From: WRGT01 sp964450405
Lineage (GTDB): Bacteria; Spirochaetota; UBA4802; UBA5550
Reading direction: 5' to 3'
NCBI GenBank assembly: GCA_964450405.1
Contig: CAYVCQ010000020.1
Coordinates: 1-64,000 of the forward strand
Length of the DNA stretch: 64,000 bases
Part shown: positions 16,918 to 23,191 of the stretch, piece after piece
How the letters are laid out: each line of letters begins with the position of its first letter
How positions within the stretch are numbered: position 1 is the first letter of the stretch
Notes under the pieces: model-generated
Told to the model about the DNA's origin: nothing
The model's input: the letters and a program-made list of their open reading frames with translations, nothing else
Databases searched by the model: none
Program-made: the position numbers and the translations under genes

Positions 16918-18486
16918 ATGAAGTTTATCCTGGAAAGATTTTTTTTATCAAAATATGATACAGTACATTTTATCAATCAGCAAAAAGCCAAAGCATTACT
17001 TTATTATAATCTCCTTATGGTTGTTCTTCTGATTTTACTCATGGTGACCTATCTTGCAATTAATCCCAAAGGAGCAGCCAGGGCCATTATCGGTGCAAAT
17101 ACAATAATATTTCTGGTGATCCTCAGCTTTATTTTTCTCAAGAAGGGGTTTCTATCAGGAGCTGTTATGGTGTACCTCATTCCGACAGTGCTTCTTGTCA
17201 CCGCAGCCCGGTTTATCAATGCAATCCGTATGCCCTATGGCGGTTTTACATCATATCTTTATTATAACTTTTATCTTATTGTTTTTGTTGCTGTATTCGG
17301 CAAAAAATATATGGTGCCTCTGATCTCTTTTTATTTTCTTACAATGAATATTGTTTTTTACATTTTTATAAAGGGTCAGCTTTCAGCGGAGACTCTCGAA
17401 ATAGCCAGTGCGGGAGTTGCAAACAGTACTGCAGGTCTACTTGTAATAGGAGTGATAAGCTATATAAATATATATCTTACAGAAAAATCAAATAGTCTCC
17501 ATAAAGAAGAGGCAGATACTAATAGAAAACAGCTTGATATCATTTCAAAACTGTTTACATCAATAAAAGAAATTTCCGGAAAACTTCAGGGAACAGCTTC
17601 AAGCTTTAGTCTTACATCAGGTGAAATAGCTGACGGTGCCAGGAATCAGGCAGCCATTCTTGAGGAGTCATCAGCTTCTATGGAGGAGATGGCCGGTACA
17701 ATTGAAAATGTATCCAAAGAGATCGCAAATCAGTCTGAATCAATAAATGAAATAGACAGGATTATGGGTGATTTGAATACACATATCAATAGTCTTACGG
17801 AACGCGCAGGAGCCATTATGGCAGAATCTGATAAGGCTATAAATCTTGCCGATAATGCTGTAAAAAACTCTGCTGTTGCACTTGAGGGTATGCGTAAAAT
17901 TCAAGACAGTTCCGAGCAGATAAAAAGCATCATCGAACTGATTTCAGAAATTGCAGACCAGACTAACCTGCTAGCTCTTAATGCCGCAATAGAATCAGCA
18001 AGAGCAGGTGAAGCGGGCCGTGGATTTGCAGTAGTCTCGGACGAAATATCTAAATTGGCGGATAAAAGCACCCAGGCAGCTAAAGAAATCGGTGCATTGA
18101 TTACTGAAACCGGTAAAAATATAAATACAGACTTTCATCTTTTCAATGAGCTTGATATCCATATTCGCAAAATGAAAGAAACCCTTGTTGTCTCTGAAAA
18201 ATTCAGTAGGGAGATGAATGACTCGGCTCTCCATCAGCTGAAATTAAGCAGTCAGGTTAAGGATTCTATTCATAGAGTAAATGGTGTTTCCAGCAATGTA
18301 ACACTTGCAATGAATGAGCAAAGCAAAACTTCATTTGTTCTTTCCAATTCGCTCGCCAGTGCTAGTGAAATAACCCAGAAAAATGCGGAAAGCTCATCTG
18401 AAGTATCAGATATGACTGCAGATCTTCTTGGATCAACAGAAAAACTTCTCGAGCTTATTAACAGCGCGAAACAAGAGAATGTTTAA
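16918..18486 (+). CDS. Methyl-accepting chemotaxis protein with N-terminal multi-helix membrane domain
   Basis: 522 residues. About six hydrophobic helices between residues 25 and 190 replace the usual two-helix/periplasmic sensor plan, so it probably senses within or at the membrane. No HAMP domain is obvious. The signalling domain follows, with the highly conserved hairpin tip EIADQTNLLALNAAIESARA and AGRGFAVVSDEI around residues 343-375, which contacts CheA and CheW. A short hairpin with T-rich tail (18593-18628) follows. The motif set is complete and no break is visible. An overlapping frame at 18428-18616 is a shadow. Confidence 0.93.
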   Translation: MKFILERFFLSKYDTVHFINQQKAKALLYYNLLMVVLLILLMVTYLAINPKGAARAIIGANTIIFLVILSFIFLKKGFLSGAVMVYLIPTVLLVTAARFINAIRMPYGGFTSYLYYNFYLIVFVAVFGKKYMVPLISFYFLTMNIVFYIFIKGQLSAETLEIASAGVANSTAGLLVIGVISYINIYLTEKSNSLHKEEADTNRKQLDIISKLFTSIKEISGKLQGTASSFSLTSGEIADGARNQAAILEESSASMEEMAGTIENVSKEIANQSESINEIDRIMGDLNTHINSLTERAGAIMAESDKAINLADNAVKNSAVALEGMRKIQDSSEQIKSIIELISEIADQTNLLALNAAIESARAGEAGRGFAVVSDEISKLADKSTQAAKEIGALITETGKNINTDFHLFNELDIHIRKMKETLVVSEKFSREMNDSALHQLKLSSQVKDSIHRVNGVSSNVTLAMNEQSKTSFVLSNSLASASEITQKNAESSSEVSDMTADLLGSTEKLLELINSAKQENV

Positions 18487-18592
18487 TATAAAAACTGCGG
18501 AGTACGTTTTGAAGCCGGTATTGCATGGTCCTCTGCATGTTGATGCAAAAAACCCTGATAAATCCGCTGTTTTTATTCATTATATTCATGAA

Positions 18593-18628
18593 ATGCATAA
18601 AAACACAGTGTTTTAGCATCTTTTATTT
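18593..18628 (+). terminator. Probable terminator after the chemotaxis receptor gene
   Basis: ATGC(AT)AAAACA (18593-18605) pairs with TGTTTT(A)GCAT (18609-18619) with small bulges, and CTTTTATTT follows directly. Located about 107 nt after the stop codon. Confidence 0.5.
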
Positions 18629-18657
18629 AATCTTTTCAATATTAACAATAATTTAGT

Positions 18658-18685
18658 TTGACAGAGTCACACACTCTTTTAACAT
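18658..18685 (+). promoter_or_regulatory. Sigma-70-type promoter for the HU-like gene
   Basis: TTGACA at 18658-18663, 16 nt spacer, TAACAT at 18680-18685. Transcription would start near 18692, giving a leader of about 95 nt before the ATG at 18787. Confidence 0.55.
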
Positions 18686-18786
18686 TTATAGAAAGAAAGA
18701 TTTCTATAGTGACTCCGTAAAAAAGAAAAATGCAGAAAACTTTCATTATACAAATCTATTTATTCGAAAAAGGGAAAGGAATTAAT

Positions 18787-19173
18787 ATGGCAAAAGCATC
18801 AGCTCCTAAGGCAGCACCGAAAGCAGCAGCTCCAAAAGAAAAAAAAGTTGCACTTCCAGAAAGCTTTACATTGAACTCAATGTCTAACTATCTTGCAGAA
18901 GCGAAGGGATTTTCAAAAAAAGAGGCAAAAGAACTTCTTGAGACAGTTATGGATCTTATCGAAGCTGGAGTTCTTCAGGGCGAGAGAGTTCCACTTGGAA
19001 AAATCGGAAAGGTTTATGCTAAAGTTAAACCAGCGACAAAGTCAAGAAAGGGAAGAAATCCAATCACCGGCGAAGAGATTACAATAGCAGCTAAAAAAGC
19101 AACAAAAGTTCCTAAATTTACTTTCAGTAAGGGATTTAAAGAGGAAGTCTTAAAAGCAAAAATAAAAAAATAG
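18787..19173 (+). CDS. HU-family DNA-binding protein with Ala/Pro/Lys-rich N-terminal tail
   Basis: 128 residues. Residues about 2-20 form a low-complexity AKASAPKAAPKAAAPKEKK tail; residues about 25-125 are an HU/IHF-like fold with a conserved arm region GRNPITGEEITIAAKK (the RNPxTGE signature). HU proteins bend and compact DNA; the tail resembles the H1-like tails that add non-specific DNA binding (known for other tailed nucleoid proteins, inferred here). The frame opens 19 codons earlier, but AAAGGA ends 6 nt before this ATG, so I placed the start here. Ends in a strong terminator. Confidence 0.92.
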   Translation: MAKASAPKAAPKAAAPKEKKVALPESFTLNSMSNYLAEAKGFSKKEAKELLETVMDLIEAGVLQGERVPLGKIGKVYAKVKPATKSRKGRNPITGEEITIAAKKATKVPKFTFSKGFKEEVLKAKIKK

Positions 19174-19176
19174 TTT

Positions 19177-19203
19177 AAAACCCGCCGTAAGGCGGGTTTT
19201 TTA
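19177..19203 (+). terminator. Rho-independent terminator of the HU-like gene
   Basis: Perfect 10-bp stem AAAACCCGCC / GGCGGGTTTT with a 4 nt GTAA loop and continuing T's, 4 nt after the stop codon. Confidence 0.95.
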
Positions 19204-19420
19204 ATGAATTTTTAATTTAAGAGAATATAAAAATTGTATTCAAATATATGGTTTTTAAGTAGAGAATTATTCAATTTATTATTGAATAATTTGCATTCAA
19301 TGCTGTCAGTACAAAAATGGTATTTCACACCTCTCAGGGAGCAATAGTGGTGTGTTTTCCTGCAAAAGAGATAACCTTTTATATTTATTTTAAAATATTG
19401 CTTTATAAGTTTATAACATC

Positions 19421-19449
19421 TTGACAGAAACTCTGCTGTTATTTACGTT
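19421..19449 (+). promoter_or_regulatory. Candidate distal promoter upstream of tRNA-Thr/rpmG
   Basis: TTGACA at 19421-19426, 17 nt spacer, TACGTT at 19444-19449. The -10 is weak, but the -35 is exact. Confidence 0.35.
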
Positions 19450-19537
19450 ACAAATATTCAATTTAATTTTTTCATGTCGGGTTTACCGTCAGTTTTACAG
19501 GGATTGATTTTAAACGGTCATATTTGCGGAATTAATG

Positions 19538-19567
19538 TTGACATAAAACGGCCTATTTTTTTAACAT
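19538..19567 (+). promoter_or_regulatory. Proximal promoter of the tRNA-Thr/rpmG-secE-nusG block
   Basis: TTGACA at 19538-19543 and TAACAT at 19562-19567 with an 18 nt spacer, placing the start near 19575, about 28 nt before the tRNA. The 14-mer GTTGACATAAAACG here recurs exactly before rpmJ (46853-46866). Confidence 0.5.
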
Positions 19568-19602
19568 TTCATCCTGTTTTTTCCCGTAAATTTTAAATAA
19601 TC

Positions 19603-19675
19603 GCCCACGTAGCTCAGTCGGTAGAGCATTTGCATGGTAAGCAAAAGGTCACCAGTTCGATTCTGGTCGTGGGCT
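19603..19675 (+). tRNA. tRNA-Thr (anticodon GGT)
   Basis: Full cloverleaf of 73 nt: 7-bp acceptor GCCCACG/CGTGGGC, D-stem GCTC/GAGC, anticodon stem TTTGC/GCAAA with loop ATGGTAA (anticodon GGT), T-stem ACCAG/CTGGT with TTCGATT loop, and discriminator T. CCA is not encoded. It decodes ACC and ACT. It lies just ahead of rpmG-secE-nusG and probably shares their promoter, so it would be cut out of a mixed tRNA-mRNA transcript (inference). Confidence 0.97.
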
Positions 19676-19812
19676 CATCCATAAAGTCTTTTAATATTTC
19701 CATTATTAAGGAAAAAAGCGTTTTCTGGAAAAAAGCATTAAAAATGCTTGACTGAAAGAGGGCAGATATTAGTTTGCTCTTGGTTTACTATATATAAGTG
19801 TGGGGTATTTAT

Positions 19813-19965
19813 ATGCGCGACGTGGTATTGCTAGCCTGTCAGGAGTGTAAAAGAAAGAATTATTCTTTTACTAAGAACAAAAAAACACAAACAGGTAAGC
19901 TTGAGATTAAGAAATATTGCAAATTTGACAGAAGACATACTGTTCATAAAGAAACTAAGGCGTAA
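19813..19965 (+). CDS. rpmG: 50S ribosomal protein L33
   Basis: 50 codons, too short for usual ORF cut-offs. Begins MRDVVLLACQECKRKNYSF and retains C9-x2-C12 plus C36, so this looks like the zinc-binding (C+) form, although the fourth ligand of the usual second CxxC pair appears replaced (YCKFDRRH). It is a small subunit-interface protein of the large subunit. Lies between tRNA-Thr and secE, the conserved order. The Shine-Dalgarno (GGGG, about 8 nt upstream) is modest. Confidence 0.95.
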   Translation: MRDVVLLACQECKRKNYSFTKNKKTQTGKLEIKKYCKFDRRHTVHKETKA

Positions 19966-19977
19966 GAGTTACCCCAA

Positions 19978-20172
19978 TTGATATCGAAAATTAAACAATT
20001 AATCAGTTTTTTTAAAGAATCCCGGGACGAGCTGAAGAAAGTCACCTGGCCTGAAAGAGAAGAGGTTACCAGTTTCACTGTAGTTGTAGTAATCTCTTTA
20101 GTTGTTTTTTCAATTTTCTTGTGGCTTGTGGACACCGGGCTTATGGCTTTAATTAAGGTCGTGATGAATTAA
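19978..20172 (+). CDS. secE: Preprotein translocase subunit SecE
   Basis: 64 residues, the short single-span SecE form. The amphipathic helix carries the hallmark ESRDELKKVTWPEREEV (about residues 14-30), followed by one membrane helix (about 33-55). It clamps the SecY channel. The start is TTG at 19978; no in-frame ATG exists upstream of the conserved region, and the preceding stop limits it. Followed by nusG after 2 nt, the near-universal secE-nusG pair. Confidence 0.95.
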   Translation: MISKIKQLISFFKESRDELKKVTWPEREEVTSFTVVVVISLVVFSIFLWLVDTGLMALIKVVMN

Positions 20173-20174
20173 TT

Positions 20175-20720
20175 ATGGCAAAAAGATGGTACATAATACA
20201 TACTTATTCAGGGCATGAGAATAAAGTAAAAGCTGCACTTGAAATTAAGGTAAAAAATCTTGGTCTGATTGAAGATATCAGTGACGTCAAGATACCCACA
20301 GTTGAAGTTGTGGAAGTTAAAGACGGTAAAAAGAAAATAAAATTAAAAAAAGTTTTCCCCGGCTATGTTCTTGTGAGAATGGAGCTTGATGATACAACAT
20401 GGGGTGTAGTAAAGGGTGTTCCCGGAGTAACAAATTTCGTAGGAGCCTTCGGTACAAATAAACCAAAACCGCTTAGCGATAGTGAAGTTGCTTCATTATT
20501 TGATTCACTTGGCGGAGAGCAGAAAACAGGTGAAAAGGCTTCAATAACTATTGATTTTTCAATTGGTGAACATGTTAAAGTAATAGACGGACCCTTTAAT
20601 AATTTTACTGGAACAGTTGAAGAAGTTTACCCCGAGAAGGGTCGTCTAAAAGTAAAGGTGGAAATTTTCGGCAGGGGTACTCCTGTTGATCTCGATTTTC
20701 TCCAGGTTGGAAAGATATAA
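20175..20720 (+). CDS. nusG: Transcription termination/antitermination factor NusG
   Basis: 181 residues. N-terminal NGN domain with KRWYIIHTYSGHENKVK start and FPGYVLVRM core, which bind RNA polymerase, and a C-terminal KOW domain (GEHVKVIDGPFNNFTGTVEEV, about 126-180), which contacts Rho or ribosomal protein S10. No insertion domain is seen. It starts 2 nt after secE. Confidence 0.98.
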   Translation: MAKRWYIIHTYSGHENKVKAALEIKVKNLGLIEDISDVKIPTVEVVEVKDGKKKIKLKKVFPGYVLVRMELDDTTWGVVKGVPGVTNFVGAFGTNKPKPLSDSEVASLFDSLGGEQKTGEKASITIDFSIGEHVKVIDGPFNNFTGTVEEVYPEKGRLKVKVEIFGRGTPVDLDFLQVGKI

Positions 20721-20760
20721 TATCGCAATATAAACTGAATGATCGTAATAGGATAAAGAA

Positions 20761-21201
20761 ATGGCACCAAAACCGAAAAAAAAGAAGATAATTAAACTCA
20801 TTAAACTGCAGATTACAGGTGGTCAGGCGAACCCTGCACCTCCAGTTGGTCCTGCCCTTGGTCAGGCCGGCGTTAATATAATGGATTTCTGCAAAAATTT
20901 TAACGAACGAACAAAAGATCAGATGGGTACAACAATACCTGTTGTAATTACAGTATATGAAGATAAATCTTATACTTTCATTACAAAGACTCCTCCTGCA
21001 TCAGTTCTTGTGAGAAAAGCATTAGGTCTTGCTAAAGGTTCAAGTGAGCCGAATAAGATCAAAGCTGGTAAAATTACAAGAAAACAGCTGGAAGAAATTG
21101 CAAAGTTAAAAATGCCTGATTTAAATGCTAATGATGTACAGGCGGGCGCAAATATTATTGCTGGAACAGCAAGATCAATGGGAATTGATGTCGTTGACTG
21201 A
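20761..21201 (+). CDS. rplK: 50S ribosomal protein L11
   Basis: 146 residues, full length. The N-terminal part has the PAPPVGPALGQAGVNIM proline-rich signature, the C-terminal part the rRNA-binding domain (KTPPASVLVRKALG..). Forms the GTPase-associated stalk base with the L10-L12 complex. AGGA precedes the ATG. First gene of the L11-L1-L10-L12 set; 40 nt after nusG. Confidence 0.98.
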   Translation: MAPKPKKKKIIKLIKLQITGGQANPAPPVGPALGQAGVNIMDFCKNFNERTKDQMGTTIPVVITVYEDKSYTFITKTPPASVLVRKALGLAKGSSEPNKIKAGKITRKQLEEIAKLKMPDLNANDVQAGANIIAGTARSMGIDVVD

Positions 21202-21233
21202 TATGGTCGGCAAAGTGAAAAGAGGTTAATGAG

Positions 21234-21917
21234 ATGAAAAGAGGAAAACAGATAACGGCTGCAAGGGCTAAGGTTGACAAAACAAACCTGTATGGTCTTG
21301 AAGAGGCTGTTAAGCTTATGAAAGAGCTTAAAACTGCAAAATTTGATGAGTCAATTGATATGTCTATTAAAATAGTTCATAAAGGTATGCAGAATGTAAG
21401 GGGTTCGGCAGTATTGCCCGCTGGAACAGGAAAGACAAAAAAGGTTCTTGTTATATGTAAAGGTGATAAGCAGAAGGAAGCGCTTGAAGCTGGAGCAGAT
21501 CATGTCGGAGCTGAAGATATGATAGAGAAAATCAAAGAAGGATGGCTCGATTTTCAGGCTGTTGTTGCTACTCCTGATATGATGAAGGAAGTTGGTAAGC
21601 TGGGAGCAGTTCTTGGACGTAAAGGCCTTATGCCAAAGCCTAAGTCCGGAACAGTAACAGATAACGTAAAAGAGATTATTAAAGAACTGAAAGGCGGACG
21701 TATTGAATATCGTGCGGATAAAACCGGTGTTGTTCATGTACTTTTAGGTAAAGTTTCATTTGCGGATGAATCAATTGTAGATAATATTAAAGCATTTTAT
21801 GTTCAGCTGATGAAGGATAAACCATCTGATGCTAAAGGTAATTATGTAAAGTCAATTCATATCAGCTCAACTATGGGACCTGGTATAAAAATTAATCATA
21901 AGGGGATTGAGCGATAA
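21234..21917 (+). CDS. rplA: 50S ribosomal protein L1
   Basis: 227 residues, two-domain L1 with GRKGLMPKPKSGTVT at the hinge signature. Builds the mobile L1 stalk that guides E-site tRNA; in many bacteria it also represses the L11 operon by binding its mRNA. Its TAA overlaps the rplJ ATG by 1 nt (TAATG), leaving no space for an L10 leader between the two genes. Confidence 0.98.
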   Translation: MKRGKQITAARAKVDKTNLYGLEEAVKLMKELKTAKFDESIDMSIKIVHKGMQNVRGSAVLPAGTGKTKKVLVICKGDKQKEALEAGADHVGAEDMIEKIKEGWLDFQAVVATPDMMKEVGKLGAVLGRKGLMPKPKSGTVTDNVKEIIKELKGGRIEYRADKTGVVHVLLGKVSFADESIVDNIKAFYVQLMKDKPSDAKGNYVKSIHISSTMGPGIKINHKGIER

Positions 21918-22435
21918 TGGTTAAGCAATATAAAGTTGATGAAGTAACTGATCTCATCGCAAAACTGAAAGTGAGAAATAACTTTATTCTTACTGATTAT
22001 TCAGGAGTTAAAGTTAATGATATAGCTGTACTCAGAAGACAGCTTGCAGAAAAAAATGCTTTATACAAAGTTGTAAAGAATAACCTTTTCAGAAGAGCTC
22101 TTCAGGAGTCAGGTTACACCAACATTGATGAGCATCTAAAAGGACCTATCGGTGTTGCCTTCGCGGGTGAGCAGGTTGGTGAAGTTGCAAAGGTTTTGAA
22201 AGAATTTGCAGAAAAAAATGACAAATTCTCATATGTTGCCGGTGTTCTTGAGCACGTAGTTTACGGCAAAGAACAGATCAAAAAAATAGCTGATCTTCCA
22301 TCTAAGGAAGTTCTTCTTTCTCAGACAATGCAGATGATAAATGCCCCTGCAAGATACATTGCAACTGGCATGAATCAGGTTATGGCATCTCTGGCAAGAG
22401 GTATTCAGGCTGTTTCTGAAGCGAAAAATAATTAA
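21917..22435 (+). CDS. rplJ: 50S ribosomal protein L10
   Basis: 172 residues. N-terminal RNA-binding domain (YSGVKVNDIAVLRRQL..YKVVKNNLFRRAL) and a C-terminal helix that carries L12 dimers. Translationally coupled to rplA by a TAATG overlap. The usual autoregulatory L10 leader is missing upstream; a 150 nt gap follows before rplL instead. Confidence 0.98.
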   Translation: MVKQYKVDEVTDLIAKLKVRNNFILTDYSGVKVNDIAVLRRQLAEKNALYKVVKNNLFRRALQESGYTNIDEHLKGPIGVAFAGEQVGEVAKVLKEFAEKNDKFSYVAGVLEHVVYGKEQIKKIADLPSKEVLLSQTMQMINAPARYIATGMNQVMASLARGIQAVSEAKNN

Positions 22436-22585
22436 CGTAAGTTAATTATAATATATAAGGTGTTTAGGTTCCTGTTCCAGATATACGTTTAGACGTTTCC
22501 GGATCAATGCCTGACCCCTTTATAGGTTTTACGGCTCAAGTCCGTATTAACTTGAAGTAATTCACTAAGTATAAAGGAGTAGAAA
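22436..22585 (+). other. rplJ-rplL intergenic leader
   Basis: 150 nt, longer than most gaps in this block and relatively rich in GG/CC dinucleotides in its middle (22464-22520) compared with the flanks. It may give rplL its own translation control to reach the four- to six-fold excess of L12. I could not assign a known RNA family by eye. Confidence 0.35.
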
Positions 22586-22960
22586 ATGGCAAAGTTAACA
22601 ATCGAAGAATTGTTGGATGCAATTGGCAGTCTTACATTAGTTGAGGCAGCTGAGCTTGTAAAAGCTATGGAAGACAAATTTGGTATTTCTGCTGCGGCAC
22701 CAGTTGCAGTAGCTGCTGCTGGTCCTGCTGCTGAAGCAGCTGAAGAGCAGACTGAATTTGATGTAATTCTTACAGGATTTGGCGATGCCAAAGTTGCTGT
22801 AATCAAAGAAGTAAGAGCAATTACAGGTCTTGGCCTGAAAGAAGCAAAAGAGCTAGTTGAAGCGGGCGGAAAAACAGTTAAAGAAAAAGTTTCTAAAACT
22901 GAAGCTGAAGCAATTAAGAAGCAGCTTGTTGATGCCGGCGCAACTGTTGATGTCAAATAA
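22586..22960 (+). CDS. rplL: 50S ribosomal protein L7/L12
   Basis: 124 residues. N-terminal dimerisation part (LTIEELLDAIGSLTLVEAAELVKAMEDKF), an Ala-rich hinge (about 36-55) and the globular C-terminal domain (DVILTGFGDAKVAVIKEVR..TGLGLKEAKELVE) that recruits translation GTPases. AAAGGAG precedes the ATG. A frame on the opposite strand here is a composition shadow. Confidence 0.98.
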   Translation: MAKLTIEELLDAIGSLTLVEAAELVKAMEDKFGISAAAPVAVAAAGPAAEAAEEQTEFDVILTGFGDAKVAVIKEVRAITGLGLKEAKELVEAGGKTVKEKVSKTEAEAIKKQLVDAGATVDVK

Positions 22961-23020
22961 TTTATTTTTAATAGGTTATATTGAATTACAGTAATTTTTT
23001 CTTCAGTCTGAATTTAATTT

Positions 23021-23056
23021 TTGATAGGTTTGATCTATTACGGTCAAACCTATCGA
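23021..23056 (+). promoter_or_regulatory. Perfect hairpin in the rplL-rpoB gap (attenuator or processing site)
   Basis: GATAGGTTTGA (23023-23033) and TCAAACCTATC (23044-23054) are perfect 11-bp complements around a 10 nt loop, extendable by two weaker pairs. No T-tract follows immediately. In E. coli the same junction has a partial terminator and an RNase III site that lower rpoBC expression relative to rplL; the same role here is inference. Confidence 0.6.
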
Positions 23057-23191
23057 TGTTAAAAACTTGTTTGTTTTATTCTCTTGATTCTGGTATTATA
23101 TGTTTAATATAATTTTACTGGCTCCACATTTATTTCATTATCATGAAATGTTATTATCCTTAAATAAAAATAAAGGTTAAGGTTTATATAG

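Larger units (their letters stand above)
19204..19602. other. 399 bp non-coding region upstream of tRNA-Thr
   Basis: No gene is visible. It holds an 11-bp perfect AT inverted repeat (AATTATTCAAT at 19265-19275 and ATTGAATAATT at 19281-19291), a CACACC/GGTGTG pair (19326-19331, 19349-19354) followed by TTTT, and two TTGACA boxes described as promoters. It is probably the main control region for the gene-expression block that follows. Confidence 0.5.

Noticed and set aside
18428..18616. 62-codon frame overlapping the end of the chemotaxis receptor
   Set aside because: Shifted frame of the receptor tail; the receptor itself is complete, so it is not a frameshifted extension.
19733..19749. AAGCATT/AATGCTT hairpin between tRNA-Thr and rpmG as a terminator
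   Set aside because: Only seven weak pairs with a 3 nt loop and no T-tract; at most an RNA processing feature.
22504..22956. 150-codon minus-strand frame opposite rplL
   Set aside because: Ser/Ala-rich mirror of the Ala-rich L12 hinge; a composition artefact.
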